64,000 nucleotides of DNA from Clostridium sp. AM34-11AC (GCF_003435375.1 NZ_QWGL01000013.1:29542-93541); one strand, 5' to 3'; numbered from the stretch's first letter, positions 8,530 through 18,234 are shown. Numbers and translations: made by a program. Notes: generated from the letters alone by a model not told the origin.

Positions 8530-11500
8530 ATGTATTTAAAGAGTATCGAAGTACAGGGATTCAAATCCTTTGCTAATAAGATCATATTTGAATTCCACAA
8601 CGGAATTACCGGCATCGTTGGCCCGAACGGAAGCGGAAAAAGCAATGTTGCCGATGCAGTCCGCTGGGTGCTCGGTGAACAGAAGGTAAAACAGCTCAGA
8701 AGTTCCTCCATGCAGGATGTGATCTTCTCCGGTACGGAGATGAGAAAACCCCAGGGATTTGCCTATGTGGCTATCACACTGGATAACTCTGACCACCAGC
8801 TTGCCATCGATTACGACGAAGTCACAGTTTCCAGGCGGATCTACCGCTCAGGTGAGAGTGAATATCTCTTAAACGGCAGTGCCTGCCGCTTAAAGGATAT
8901 CAACGAGCTTTTCTATGATACCGGTATTGGTAAAGAAGGCTATTCCATCATCGGACAGGGTCAGATCGATAAGATCTTGAGCGGACGTCCTGAGGACCGC
9001 CGGGAACTCTTCGATGAGGCGGCAGGAATCGTAAAATTCAAGAGAAGAAAGGCCATCGCCCAGAAGAAACTTGAGGATGAGAAGCAGAATCTCGTCCGTG
9101 TTTCTGATATTTTAAGCGAACTGGAAAAACAGGTGGGACCTCTCGCAAAGCAGGCTGAGACGGCGAAAGAGTATTTAAGACTCCGGGAAGAGTTGAAACG
9201 TTTCGATGTAAATCTCTTCCTCGCTGATTTAAAAGCCATCGAGGACCAGAAACTGGAACTCACAAGAAAAGAGCACACGGTAACAGGCGATATGGAGGAA
9301 TCCAAAGCCGCTGCCGAAGCCTTAAAAGAGGAATATGACCGGATCTCCGAGGCGGTCCGCGTGTTGGACGAAAAGATCTCCGAAAAGCAGAACGCCGCGA
9401 ATGAAGCGAAGATGTCCGCAGGGAACTTGGAAGGCCAGATCAATGTCTTAAGGGAGCAGATCCATGCCGAGGAGTTGAACGCGGAACACATTAAAAACAG
9501 GACTGCTGCCATCGACGAGGAATTATCCGCGAAAAATAAAGAGCAGGAAGCTCTCAAAGAGGAGCGGGAGGCTCTCGGAAATAAGATCCAGGAAGTCCTG
9601 GAACATCTCTCCGATGCGGAAGGTGCCTTAAAGATTTCCAGCACCCACGCCGACAGCCTTGAACAGTCCATCGAGCATTTAAAGGGTGCGCTGATCGCGG
9701 CCTTGAATGAAAAATCAGAGTTATCCGTAAAGAAACAGCGCTATGATACGATGCTGGAGCAGGTACAGGTCCGCAGATCCGAAGTCGCCCAAAAGCTCTT
9801 AAAGGTCAAGAGCGACGAGGAAAACTGGAATAACCAGATTGCGGAGCAGAACGAGCGCCTGACAGCCATCGACGCCGAGATTGAAAAACTTCTTTCCCAG
9901 GCAGAATCCCTGGAAGAGGAAGCAAAGGCGGCAAACGAAGAGATCCGCCGCTTAAACAGAAACCTAAGCCACACGGAACAGGATTACCACACGGCCCACA
10001 CAAAGCTGGAATCCTTAAGGAACCTGGTGGAGCGCTATGACGGCTACGGAAACAGCATCAAGCGTGTCATGGAGGTCCGTGACCGGGTAAAAGGCATCCA
10101 CGGCGTTGTGGCGGACCTGATCGATGTTCCGAAGGAATATGAGATCGCTATCGAGACTGCTCTCGGCGGATCGATCCAGAACATCGTCACGGACTCCGAA
10201 CAGACCGCGAAGGTACTGATCGAACACCTGAAAAAGAACCGGTTCGGACGTGCCACATTTCTTCCATTATCCGCAATCTCGGCGGGAAATGGATTTAATA
10301 CACCGGGTGCCTTAAAAGAACCTGGTGCCATCGGAATCGCCGCGGATCTCGTCCATGTGCGGCCGGAATACCAGACCCTGGCGAGATACCTTCTCGGCCG
10401 CGTCCTCGTGGTGGATCACATTGACAACGCCATCGCCATTGCGAGAAAATACCGCCACTCCATCCGCATTGTAACGCCGGAGGGAGATCTCTTAAATCCA
10501 GGCGGATCCATGAGCGGCGGTGCCTTTAAAAACTCCAGCAACCTTCTCGGAAGGAAGAGGGAGATGGAGGAATTAGAAGAAGCCTGTAAGAAAGCCCTGA
10601 CCACCGTCGATAAGATCCAGGCGGAGACCATATTCCAGGAAGGGATCTTCCAGGAAAAGAGCGGCGAACTGGAAAATGTAAAGAGTGACCTTCAGAAGAA
10701 ATATCTGGAAGAAAATACGGCAAAGATCGCGCTGAAGCAGCTGGAGGGAAAGAAAGAGGAACTCTACGAGTCCTCCGCGGATATGAACCTGGAGAACCGT
10801 CAGCTGGAAGAGCAGATCCACGAGCTGCGGGACAGTCTCGCTGCCATCGCAGAAGAGATGAAGCGTCTGGAACAGGAAAATACCGACCGGAATGAAAAGA
10901 TCGAATCGGATTCCGCAGCTTTAGAGCAGGCGAAGGCGGACCGGGATAACGCATCCGCGGCGCTCTCCGAGGTCCAGTTGGAAGCCGCGAACTTAAAACA
11001 GCAGGATTCCTTCCTCGACCAGAATATCCATCGTCTCGAGGAGGAGAAGAACCGTCTTCTCACTGAAAAAATGTCCCTGCGGGACGGACACACGGACAGT
11101 AAAAACGAGGTGGAGAAGCGCCTCGCACAGATTGAAGAATTAAAGCAGAAGATTGAGAATGCCGGAAAAGACGCGGAAACCTACTACCAGGAGATGACTG
11201 CCGCTCAGGATGAAAAGGCGGCAAAGAATGAAGCCCAGAAGGGATTCTTTGAGAAGCGGGAAGCGCTCTCCGCGAGGATCTCTGACCTTGACAAAGAGCT
11301 TCTCCGTCTGCAGAACCAGAGCGACAAACTGGCAGAACGCCAGGATGCCCAGGTGGAGTATATGTGGAACGAATATGGTCTCACATTCTCGACGGCGGAG
11401 CTCTTGCGGGACGGATCCCTCGACAATGTGGCGGACATGAAACGACAGATCGCCGAGCGGAAAAACGCGATCCGCGGTCTTGGAAATGTCAACGTCAATG

Positions 11501-12087
11501 CCATCGAGGATTACAAGGAGATCTCAGAGCGGTACGAGTTCATGAAGACCCAGCACGATGACCTTATTACGGCACAGGATGCCCTCTATAAGATCATCGA
11601 GGAGCTGGATATCGGGATGCGGAAGCAGTTCACAGAGAAATTCGCCATGATCCGGGCAGAGTTTGACAAGGTATTCCGGGAACTCTTCGGAGGCGGACAC
11701 GGAAGTCTGGAGCTCATCGAGGATGAAGATATCCTGGAGGCAGGAATCCAGATCATTTCCCAGCCGCCGGGAAAGAAGCTCCAGAACATGATGCAGATGT
11801 CCGGCGGAGAAAAGGCACTGACGGCCATCGCTCTGCTTTTCGCGATCCAGAACTTAAAACCGTCCCCGTTCTGTCTCTTAGATGAGATTGAGGCGGCCCT
11901 GGACGATTCCAATGTGGACCGCTACGCAAAATATCTGCATAAACTGACAAAACATACCCAGTTCATCGTCATCACACACCGGAGAGGCACCATGGTCGCC
12001 GCTGACCGTCTCTACGGAATCACGATGCAGGAGAAAGGCGTATCCACGCTTGTCTCCGTGAACCTGATTGAAAATGATTTAAAATAG
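8530..12087 (+). CDS. smc: chromosome segregation ATPase SMC
   Basis: Full-length 1185-residue SMC protein. It has an N-terminal head with Walker A GPNGSGKSNV, a coiled coil (about 165-500), the hinge domain (about 510-670), a second coiled coil (about 680-1000), and a C-terminal head with the signature MSGGEKALTAIALLFAIQ and Walker B FCLLDEIEAALDD. It forms the condensin complex with ScpA and ScpB that compacts and separates chromosomes. The ribosome site is weak (ATAGGAAAATTA). It sits between rnc and ftsY, the standard Firmicute order. Confidence 0.98.
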   Translation: MYLKSIEVQGFKSFANKIIFEFHNGITGIVGPNGSGKSNVADAVRWVLGEQKVKQLRSSSMQDVIFSGTEMRKPQGFAYVAITLDNSDHQLAIDYDEVTVSRRIYRSGESEYLLNGSACRLKDINELFYDTGIGKEGYSIIGQGQIDKILSGRPEDRRELFDEAAGIVKFKRRKAIAQKKLEDEKQNLVRVSDILSELEKQVGPLAKQAETAKEYLRLREELKRFDVNLFLADLKAIEDQKLELTRKEHTVTGDMEESKAAAEALKEEYDRISEAVRVLDEKISEKQNAANEAKMSAGNLEGQINVLREQIHAEELNAEHIKNRTAAIDEELSAKNKEQEALKEEREALGNKIQEVLEHLSDAEGALKISSTHADSLEQSIEHLKGALIAALNEKSELSVKKQRYDTMLEQVQVRRSEVAQKLLKVKSDEENWNNQIAEQNERLTAIDAEIEKLLSQAESLEEEAKAANEEIRRLNRNLSHTEQDYHTAHTKLESLRNLVERYDGYGNSIKRVMEVRDRVKGIHGVVADLIDVPKEYEIAIETALGGSIQNIVTDSEQTAKVLIEHLKKNRFGRATFLPLSAISAGNGFNTPGALKEPGAIGIAADLVHVRPEYQTLARYLLGRVLVVDHIDNAIAIARKYRHSIRIVTPEGDLLNPGGSMSGGAFKNSSNLLGRKREMEELEEACKKALTTVDKIQAETIFQEGIFQEKSGELENVKSDLQKKYLEENTAKIALKQLEGKKEELYESSADMNLENRQLEEQIHELRDSLAAIAEEMKRLEQENTDRNEKIESDSAALEQAKADRDNASAALSEVQLEAANLKQQDSFLDQNIHRLEEEKNRLLTEKMSLRDGHTDSKNEVEKRLAQIEELKQKIENAGKDAETYYQEMTAAQDEKAAKNEAQKGFFEKREALSARISDLDKELLRLQNQSDKLAERQDAQVEYMWNEYGLTFSTAELLRDGSLDNVADMKRQIAERKNAIRGLGNVNVNAIEDYKEISERYEFMKTQHDDLITAQDALYKIIEELDIGMRKQFTEKFAMIRAEFDKVFRELFGGGHGSLELIEDEDILEAGIQIISQPPGKKLQNMMQMSGGEKALTAIALLFAIQNLKPSPFCLLDEIEAALDDSNVDRYAKYLHKLTKHTQFIVITHRRGTMVAADRLYGITMQEKGVSTLVSVNLIENDLK

Positions 12088-12098
12088 GGAGGATTCGT

Positions 12099-13034
12099 AT
12101 GGAAGAGAAGAAAAAAGGCTTTTTCTCGCGCCTCGTCGAAGGTCTCACAAAGACCAGAGAAAACATTGTGTCCGGAATGGATTCCATATTTTCCGGCTTC
12201 TCCGCGATCGATGACGATTTCTATGAGGAGCTTGAGGAGACCCTGATTATGGGCGATATGGGGATCCAGACCACCATGGCGGTCATCGAGGACCTCAAGA
12301 AGAACGTAAAAGAACAGCATATCAAGGACCCGGAGCAGTGCCGGGAAGCCCTGATCGCCAGCATCCGCAGCAAGATGGACCTCGGTGAGAACGCATATGA
12401 ATTCGAACACCGAAAATCCGTTGTTCTTGTCATCGGTGTCAACGGTGTCGGAAAGACCACATCCATCGGAAAGCTTGCGGACCAGTTAAAGGCAGAGGGA
12501 AAGAAAGTCGTCCTCGCCGCAGCTGATACCTTCCGGGCTGCAGCCATCGACCAGCTTGCCGAGTGGGCGAACCGCGCGGGCGTGGAGCTGATCGCCCAGA
12601 AAGAGGGATCCGATCCTGCTGCCGTGATCTACGACGCCATCTCCGCAGCAAAATCCAGAAATGCGGATGTGCTGATCTGCGATACGGCGGGAAGACTTCA
12701 CAATAAGAAAAACCTCATGGAGGAGCTTAAGAAGATCAACCGCATCATCGATAAAGAATACCCGGAAGCTTACCGTGAGACTCTCGTAGTCCTCGACGGA
12801 ACCACAGGACAGAACGCCCTGGTACAGGCCCGCCAGTTTATGGAAGCAGCTGATATCACCGGCATCATCCTCACAAAGCTTGACGGAACCGCAAAGGGCG
12901 GCATCGCCGTTGCGATCCAGTCCGAGCTCGGCATCCCGGTAAAATATGTGGGAGTCGGAGAGAAGATCGATGACTTACAGAAATTCAATTCCGAGGACTT
13001 TGTGAAGGCCCTGTTCGCGAAGCAGCCGGAATAA
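12099..13034 (+). CDS. ftsY: signal recognition particle receptor FtsY
   Basis: 311-residue SRP GTPase receptor that docks ribosome-nascent-chain complexes at the Sec translocon. NG-domain motifs are seen: [15 protein letters not shown] (G1), [29 protein letters not shown] (G3), [10 protein letters not shown] (G4) and the closing [12 protein letters not shown]. The N-terminal A domain is very short, as is common in Firmicutes. Its start is 12 bases after smc with a GGGAGG ribosome site, so the two are co-transcribed. Confidence 0.97.
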   Translation: MEEKKKGFFSRLVEGLTKTRENIVSGMDSIFSGFSAIDDDFYEELEETLIMGDMGIQTTMAVIEDLKKNVKEQHIKDPEQCREALIASIRSKMDLGENAYEFEHRKSVVLVIGVNGVGKTTSIGKLADQLKAEGKKVVLAAADTFRAAAIDQLAEWANRAGVELIAQKEGSDPAAVIYDAISAAKSRNADVLICDTAGRLHNKKNLMEELKKINRIIDKEYPEAYRETLVVLDGTTGQNALVQARQFMEAADITGIILTKLDGTAKGGIAVAIQSELGIPVKYVGVGEKIDDLQKFNSEDFVKALFAKQPE

Positions 13035-13134
13035 CCCGAAAAATATGCCCTGTCAGATGCCTGCGTCAGACGCGGCTGTCCACGGCATTATACAGTAAAT
13101 GACAGCGTAAGCTGTAACAATAAGGAGAATACAA

Positions 13135-14367
13135 ATGGAAATGCAGGAACTCAGCCTCGAAAAATTTGAAGAAGCTTCCGAGATCGTAAAGAAAGTGACA
13201 CAGGAGACAAAGCTGATCTACAGCGAATATTTCTCTGAGCGTTACGGAAACAAGATCTATTTTAAACCGGAGAACATGCAGCGTACCGGTGCTTACAAGG
13301 TACGCGGCGCTTACTATAAGATCAGCCAGCTCACACCGGAAGAGCGCTCCCGCGGTCTGATCACAGCATCTGCCGGAAACCATGCACAGGGCGTCGCTTA
13401 CGCCGCAAAGCTTGCAGGCGTTAAGGCGACAGTCGTTATGCCGGTATCCACACCGCTCATCAAGGTAAACCGCACGAAATCCTACGGTGCTGAAGTTGTC
13501 CTTTACGGAAATGTCTTCGATGAGGCATGCGCCCACGCTTATGAGCTCGCTGATGAGCACGGATATACCTTTGTTCACCCGTTCAATGACTTAGAGGTGG
13601 CTACCGGTCAGGGCAGCATCGCCATGGAGATCATCAAGGAGCTCCCGACCGTAGACTATATCCTCGTTCCGGTTGGCGGCGGCGGACTCTGCACAGGCGT
13701 TTCCACCCTGGCAAAGCTCTTAAACCCGAAGATCAAGGTCATCGCCGTTGAACCGGCAGGAGCTGCCTGCTTAAAGGCATCCTTAGAGGCAGGAGAGGTG
13801 ACAACGGTATCAAAGATCAATACCATCGCCGACGGTACCGCGGTACAGACACCTGGTGACAAGCTGTTCCCGTACCTTCAGGCAAACGTGGATCATGTGA
13901 TCACCGTGGACGACTCTGAACTGACCTTATCCTTCCTCGATATGGCAGAGAATCACAAGATGATCGTCGAGAACTCCGGACTTTTAACTGTAGCGGCCTT
14001 AAAGCATCTTGACTTTAAGGGTAAGAAAGTCGTATCCGTATTGAGCGGTGGAAACATGGACGTTCTCACCATGGCTACCGTTGTCCAGAATGGACTGATG
14101 CAGAGAGACCGTATCTTCACCGTAAGCGTTATGCTTCCGGATAAGCCGGGTCAGCTGGCAGCTGTTTCCTCACTGATTGCAAAGGAGCAGGGCAACGTGA
14201 TCAAGCTGGAGCACAACGTATTTGCCAACGTAAACCGTACCGCAGGCGTAGAGCTCACGATCACTCTCGAGTCCTTCGGAACCGAGCATAAGGATCAGAT
14301 CATCAAGGCTTTAGAGGCAGCAGGCTACTGCCCGGTGATCACTAAGACGAACGGAATCTATATGTAA
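13135..14367 (+). CDS. ilvA: threonine ammonia-lyase (threonine dehydratase) with C-terminal ACT domain
   Basis: PLP enzyme of 410 residues that converts threonine to 2-oxobutanoate and ammonia, the first step to isoleucine (or catabolic use of threonine). The PLP lysine is in RTGAYKVRGAY; SAGNHAQGVAYAA and the glycine loop VPVGGGGLCTG bind the cofactor. Residues from about 325 on (FTVSVMLPDKPGQLAAV) are an ACT regulatory domain. Length and single ACT domain resemble the TdcB/short IlvA class rather than long biosynthetic IlvA with two regulatory repeats. The preceding 100 bases hold a small GCGTC/GACGC hairpin; the ribosome site is AAGGAG. A terminator follows at 14378. Confidence 0.93.
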   Translation: MEMQELSLEKFEEASEIVKKVTQETKLIYSEYFSERYGNKIYFKPENMQRTGAYKVRGAYYKISQLTPEERSRGLITASAGNHAQGVAYAAKLAGVKATVVMPVSTPLIKVNRTKSYGAEVVLYGNVFDEACAHAYELADEHGYTFVHPFNDLEVATGQGSIAMEIIKELPTVDYILVPVGGGGLCTGVSTLAKLLNPKIKVIAVEPAGAACLKASLEAGEVTTVSKINTIADGTAVQTPGDKLFPYLQANVDHVITVDDSELTLSFLDMAENHKMIVENSGLLTVAALKHLDFKGKKVVSVLSGGNMDVLTMATVVQNGLMQRDRIFTVSVMLPDKPGQLAAVSSLIAKEQGNVIKLEHNVFANVNRTAGVELTITLESFGTEHKDQIIKALEAAGYCPVITKTNGIYM

Positions 14368-14377
14368 TATTCATTTA

Positions 14378-14432
14378 TTGCCAGATGTCCAGGCAGATCC
14401 GGGCAAGATATGCCTGGATATCTGGCAATTTG
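14378..14432 (+). terminator. terminator after ilvA
   Basis: A long near-perfect stem: TTGCCAGATGTCCAGGCA (from 14378) pairs with TGCCTGGATATCTGGCAA (ends 14428), followed by a short T tract. The stem is about 17 base pairs with one bulge. Confidence 0.75.
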
Positions 14433-14455
14433 TTACTTAATAAAGGGGAAAATGT

Positions 14456-15706
14456 ATGTACAGAAGCGAAACTAAGACAGCGCTTAATAAGAATATCCTG
14501 TATTTTATCCGTTGGACCGCGATCTCCATCGTGATGGGAACCGTCTGTGGCCTTATCGGAACGGCGTTTGGATACGGGGTCATCTATGCCCAGCGGCTGT
14601 TTAAGACCCACAGCTTTATGCTGTACCTGATGCCTGTGGCCGGCGTCCTGATCGTCCTGCTTCACCAGATGTTCCATGAGCTCGGAAACAGGGGAACGAA
14701 CCTGATCTTAGAGTCCATCTCCTCGGACGAGCGGATCCCGATGGCAACGCTGCCCTGTATCTTTATCTCGACGATCTTAAGCCAGGCTGTAGGTGCTTCC
14801 GCCGGAAAAGAGGGAGCGGCCTTACAGATCGGCGGATGCATCGGAAATTATTTCGGCGATGTGTTCCATATGGATGAGAGAGATAAGAAAGTCATGATCA
14901 TGAGCGGCATGAGCGGCTGCTTTGGTGCGATTTTCGGGACGCCGCTTGCGGCAGCCATGTTCGGAATTGAGGTCATCAGCATTGGTGTCGCCTACTACGC
15001 GGCTCTCGTTCCCTGCGTATTTGCTTCCTTTATCGGGGCGCAGATTTCAGGAGCTCTCGGTCTTCACGGCGAATCCTTCCTGATCCTTCATATTCCGGAG
15101 TTTTCTCTTGTCCCGGCGCTCTACACCGTTGGTCTTGGTCTTACCTGCGCTCTTTTAAGTGTCTGCTTCTGCATCCTGCTCCATGAGACCCAGCATCTCT
15201 ATAAGAATAAGATCGGGAATGTCTATGTGCGGATCCTTGTTGCGGCAGGACTTTCCATCGCGCTGGCACTTATCTTCGGACGGGATTACTGCGGAGCCGG
15301 ATTCAACCTTGTAGAGAAAGCGGTTGACGGGGAATCAGCATATCTTGGATTTTTGTTGAAAATGATCTTCACGGCAGTCGCCCTGGGCGGCGGATTTAAA
15401 GGCGGAGAGATTGTTCCAACACTGGCGGTGGGATCTTCCTTCGGATGCACCTTCGGACTGCTCACAGGCTTCGAACCGTCCCTCTGTGCGGCAGCAGGAA
15501 TGCTCGCTACCTTTGTCGGTGTCACAAACTGCCCGATCGCGACCATGTTCCTGGGATTCGAGCTATTTGGCTTTGAGGCAATGCCGTACTTTGCGGTGGC
15601 GGTCGCCATCAGCTTTACGCTGTCGGGATATTATGGTCTCTACAGCGGACAGAAGTTTACATACTCCAAGACGAAGGCGGAGTTTATTAACCGGAAGGCG
15701 CACTAA
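14456..15706 (+). CDS. ClC-family chloride channel or Cl-/H+ antiporter
   Basis: Integral membrane protein of 416 residues with about ten hydrophobic segments. ClC hallmarks: GKEGAALQIGG corresponds to the GREGP motif and keeps the gating glutamate, and GGGFKGGEIVPTLAVGSSFG corresponds to the GxFxP selectivity region. The N-terminal GSGIP serine motif is not evident; the segment there reads GTNLILESI, so ion preference (Cl- or F-) is uncertain. No C-terminal CBS or TrkA domain. It stands alone between two terminators; the following cobalamin riboswitch belongs to the next gene. ATG at 14456 has AAAGGGGAAA upstream. Confidence 0.88.
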   Translation: MYRSETKTALNKNILYFIRWTAISIVMGTVCGLIGTAFGYGVIYAQRLFKTHSFMLYLMPVAGVLIVLLHQMFHELGNRGTNLILESISSDERIPMATLPCIFISTILSQAVGASAGKEGAALQIGGCIGNYFGDVFHMDERDKKVMIMSGMSGCFGAIFGTPLAAAMFGIEVISIGVAYYAALVPCVFASFIGAQISGALGLHGESFLILHIPEFSLVPALYTVGLGLTCALLSVCFCILLHETQHLYKNKIGNVYVRILVAAGLSIALALIFGRDYCGAGFNLVEKAVDGESAYLGFLLKMIFTAVALGGGFKGGEIVPTLAVGSSFGCTFGLLTGFEPSLCAAAGMLATFVGVTNCPIATMFLGFELFGFEAMPYFAVAVAISFTLSGYYGLYSGQKFTYSKTKAEFINRKAH

Positions 15707-15741
15707 AGGTATCAGACCGTGCTTTAGCACATCAGCAGTCA

Positions 15742-15801
15742 GGTATTACGGAAATACTCCTTGGGTTTCAAGGTTTTTCCGTGATATCCGATTGCTTTTT
15801 T
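15742..15801 (+). terminator. terminator after the ClC gene
   Basis: GGTATTACGGAAA (15742-15754) pairs with TTTCCGTGATATC (15777-15788 region), with G-U pairs, followed by CGATTGCTTTTTTATT. The T-run overlaps the -35 region of the next promoter. Confidence 0.65.
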
Positions 15802-15820
15802 ATTGCGGGGATGTTATGAT
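15792..15820 (+). promoter_or_regulatory. promoter of the cobalamin-riboswitch transcript
   Basis: TTGCTT (15792-15797), 17 bases, TATGAT (15815-15820). The riboswitch begins about 50-60 bases downstream. Confidence 0.6.
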
Positions 15821-15874
15821 AATCGTTACAGGTCCATATACATGCGGTGCTGTCATGAACCACCGGGCTGTTGT

Positions 15875-16062
15875 TTTATCCATATGCCCAGGCGTCATGA
15901 GAGTTAAAAGGGAAACAGGTCAAAAGCCTGTGCGAGCCCGTCACTGTAGATCCGGAGTACATGAGCATTGTCCGTCACAAACGGACAGTCACTGGCAGTT
16001 TCTGCCGGGAAGGCGTCTCATGCGCGATGATGGATGAGCCAGGAAACCTGCCGGATGTCTGC
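15875..16062 (+). promoter_or_regulatory. cobalamin (adenosylcobalamin-type) riboswitch
   Basis: The core elements are clear: TTAAAAGGGAAACAGGTC (15904-15921), AGCCTGTGCGAGCCCGTCACTGTA after it, and the B12 box GAGCCAGGAAACCTGCC (16036-16052). Binding of the cofactor should turn down the downstream gene. The expression platform lies in 16063-16124; I see no strong terminator there, so control is probably at the ribosome site AGGAGAAG of cbiK. This ties the downstream locus to cobalamin supply. Confidence 0.95.
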
Positions 16063-16124
16063 TGGGAGAAAAAAGAACCAGGCTGGGACCTGAAAATTCA
16101 TTTTTCAAGCGAGGAGAAGAGTAA

Positions 16125-17150
16125 ATGAGAAAAGCAAACCTTTATGCCGTTATGACAGCGGCAGCCGTATCCATGGCAATCCTTTCCGGATGCTCCGGAA
16201 GCCAGACAGCAGCAACAACTGCTGCAGAGACTACTACAGTCGCAGAGACAACCGCGGAGGAAACTACAGCAGAAGCGACAGAGGCTGAAGAAGAGGACGA
16301 AGAGAATTACGATACAGGAGATGCTTCCATGGATAACACAAGAAATCAGGATGAGATCGGCGAGAATGAGCTTCTCGTAGTAAGCTTTGGTACAAGCTAT
16401 AATGACAGCCGCAGACTGACAGTCGGCGCCATCGAGAACGCCATCGAGAACGCATTCCCGGACTATTCCGTCAGAAGAGGCTTCACTAGCCAGATCATCA
16501 TTGACCATGTAAAGAAAAGAGACAATATTGCGATCGATAACGTGGCAGAGGCTTTAAACCGTGCCATCGACAACGGTGTCAAGAATCTTGTTGTACAGCC
16601 GACCCACCTTATGAATGGTCTTGAGTACACAGATCTTGTAAATGAGTTAGCAGAAAACTCCGATGCCTTCGAGCATGTTGCTGTCGGCGAGCCGCTTTTA
16701 ACTTCCGACGATGACTTCAAGACTGTGATCTCCGCAATCACAGACGCAACAAAGGAGTATGATGACGGCGAGACAGCGATCTGCTTCATGGGTCATGGCA
16801 CAGAGGCCGATTCCAACGCTGTTTACCAGAAAATGCAGGATATGTTAAAGGAAGAGGGCTTTTACAACTATTATGTAGGTACTGTTGAGGCAACTCCGTC
16901 CTGTGAGGATGTTATTGCACAGGTAAAAGAGGGCTCCTACAAGAAGGTCGTTTTAGAGCCGCTTATGATCGTAGCTGGTGACCATGCGAACAACGATATG
17001 GCCGGTGACGATGACGATTCCTGGAAGAGCCAGTTTAAGGCTGCAGGTTATGAGGTTACCTGCCTTGTAAGAGGACTCGGTGAACTCGAGCCGATCCAGC
17101 AGCTCTTTGTGCAGCATGCCCAGGCTGCCATTGACAGTCTCGCAAAATAA
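16125..17150 (+). CDS. cbiK: lipoprotein CbiK-type sirohydrochlorin cobaltochelatase / tetrapyrrole chelatase
   Basis: 341-residue protein. Residues 1-24 form a lipoprotein signal with lipobox LSGC, so the protein is predicted to be anchored outside the membrane. Residues 25-75 are a T/A/E-rich linker, and the remainder is a CbiK/ferrochelatase-like fold. Conserved metal-site histidines are seen in CFMGHGTEADS and VAGDHANNDMAGDD; VSFGTSYNDSR opens the domain. Classical CbiK inserts cobalt into sirohydrochlorin inside the cell. An exported version is known in Desulfovibrio (CbiKP), and a CbiK-like surface lipoprotein is implicated in haem use in Porphyromonas (IhtB). Under a cobalamin riboswitch and next to a BtuFCD-like importer, a role in handling external tetrapyrroles is likely. 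The substrate is unproven. Confidence 0.85.
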   Translation: MRKANLYAVMTAAAVSMAILSGCSGSQTAATTAAETTTVAETTAEETTAEATEAEEEDEENYDTGDASMDNTRNQDEIGENELLVVSFGTSYNDSRRLTVGAIENAIENAFPDYSVRRGFTSQIIIDHVKKRDNIAIDNVAEALNRAIDNGVKNLVVQPTHLMNGLEYTDLVNELAENSDAFEHVAVGEPLLTSDDDFKTVISAITDATKEYDDGETAICFMGHGTEADSNAVYQKMQDMLKEEGFYNYYVGTVEATPSCEDVIAQVKEGSYKKVVLEPLMIVAGDHANNDMAGDDDDSWKSQFKAAGYEVTCLVRGLGELEPIQQLFVQHAQAAIDSLAK

Positions 17151-17165
17151 GATAGCTCACTATGG

Positions 17166-17192
17166 GCGGTCGATGATTCGACCGCCTTTTTC
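17166..17192 (+). terminator. strong terminator after cbiK
   Basis: GCGGTCG (17166-17172) pairs with CGACCGC (17179-17185) around a 6-base loop, followed by TTTTTC. This is a canonical intrinsic terminator, so the transporter genes downstream depend on read-through or on a separate promoter; the 95 bases before the next start show no obvious one. Confidence 0.85.
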
Positions 17193-17286
17193 TGATACAG
17201 GAATGTAGTGATGCTGACTTATCTGAAGCAGCCAGAATGCTGATAGCAGGCACTGCACTGATAATTTGAAGGGAGAGAAAAATTTT

Positions 17287-18228
17287 ATGCATAAATTGAA
17301 ACAGTTTACATTTGCGCTCGTGGCGGTCTGCGCCCTGTCCACAGCATGCGGACAGTCCGGCACGGCTGAGACACCGTCTGCCTCTGCTGCAGAAACCAAG
17401 GCTGAAACTACGGTGGAGACGACTGCTGCCGTTGAATCAAAAGCCGCCGTTGCCTCCGGCAATGAGACCGCTGCGGAACAGACGATTGACACCGTGGGCC
17501 TCGTTCCGGTATCCGCAGCGGACCTGAAAGATGGAACTTACGATATTTCCGTAGAGTCCAGTTCCTCCATGTTTAAGATCATATCCTGTGCCCTGACCGT
17601 CAAGGAAGGCGCGATGACCGCGAGAATGACCATGGGCGGAACCGGATATCTCTATGTCTACATGGGAACCGGCGAGGAGGCATCGAAGGTTCCGGAATCC
17701 GACCTGATCTCCTTTGAAGAGGATTCTGATGGGACCCACAGCTTTACGGTCCCGGTGGAGACATTAAATGAGGTGCTTCCGTGCACCGCGTTCAGCAAGA
17801 AGAAAGAGAAATGGTATGACAGAGAACTCGTCTTTGAGGCATCGGGAATTCCGGCAGATGCGTTTCTCAATACATCCTTAAAGACTGTGGAAGATCTCGG
17901 TCTCGCAGATGGAACCTATACGGTAGAAGCCGCTCTGACCGGCGGGTCCGGCCGTGCGTCTGTGGAGTCCCCGGCGGTGGTCGAGGTAAAGGACGGAAAG
18001 GCAGAAGCGACGATCATATGGAGCAGCTCCAACTACGACTATATGCGGGTGGACGAGGAGAAGTTTCTTCCGGTCAATACGGAAGGAAATTCCACCTTTG
18101 TGATCACGGTGACTGGTTTTGACAGCCCGTTGACTGTTTACGCCGACACGACGGCCATGAGCACTCCGCATGAGATCGAATACACGCTGACCTTTGATTC
18201 CAGCACGCTGGAAGAGCAGAAACAATAA
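17287..18228 (+). CDS. lipoprotein with two NEAT-like repeats
   Basis: 313 residues from the ATG at 17287, preferred over an upstream in-frame TTG because GAAGGGAGAG is well spaced. It has a signal peptide with lipobox LSTAC, an A/T/E-rich linker to about residue 75, then two related beta-rich repeats. Repeat 1 starts LKDGTYDISVES and repeat 2 LADGTYTVEAALTGG; each continues with a V-K-[DE]-G-x-x-[AT]-x-x-[IM] strand and an aromatic segment (GYLYVYMG, SNYDYMRV). This pattern resembles the NEAT (iron-transport-associated) domain, which binds haem, but I cannot confirm the haem-ligand tyrosine pattern. Lying between a CbiK-like lipoprotein and a cobalamin-type importer, it may capture a tetrapyrrole. 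Function is inference. Confidence 0.6.
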   Translation: MHKLKQFTFALVAVCALSTACGQSGTAETPSASAAETKAETTVETTAAVESKAAVASGNETAAEQTIDTVGLVPVSAADLKDGTYDISVESSSSMFKIISCALTVKEGAMTARMTMGGTGYLYVYMGTGEEASKVPESDLISFEEDSDGTHSFTVPVETLNEVLPCTAFSKKKEKWYDRELVFEASGIPADAFLNTSLKTVEDLGLADGTYTVEAALTGGSGRASVESPAVVEVKDGKAEATIIWSSSNYDYMRVDEEKFLPVNTEGNSTFVITVTGFDSPLTVYADTTAMSTPHEIEYTLTFDSSTLEEQKQ

Positions 18229-18234
18229 CACGGT

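Noticed and set aside
8961..9671. 236-codon minus-strand frame inside smc
   Set aside because: Shadow of the coiled-coil coding strand (Ser/Phe-rich reverse reading); no ribosome site and smc is intact here.
15411..16037. 208-codon open frame overlapping the ClC gene and the cobalamin riboswitch on the plus strand
   Set aside because: It overlaps a well-supported membrane protein gene in another frame and then runs through the riboswitch; the product is Arg/Ser/Cys-rich and has no ribosome site.
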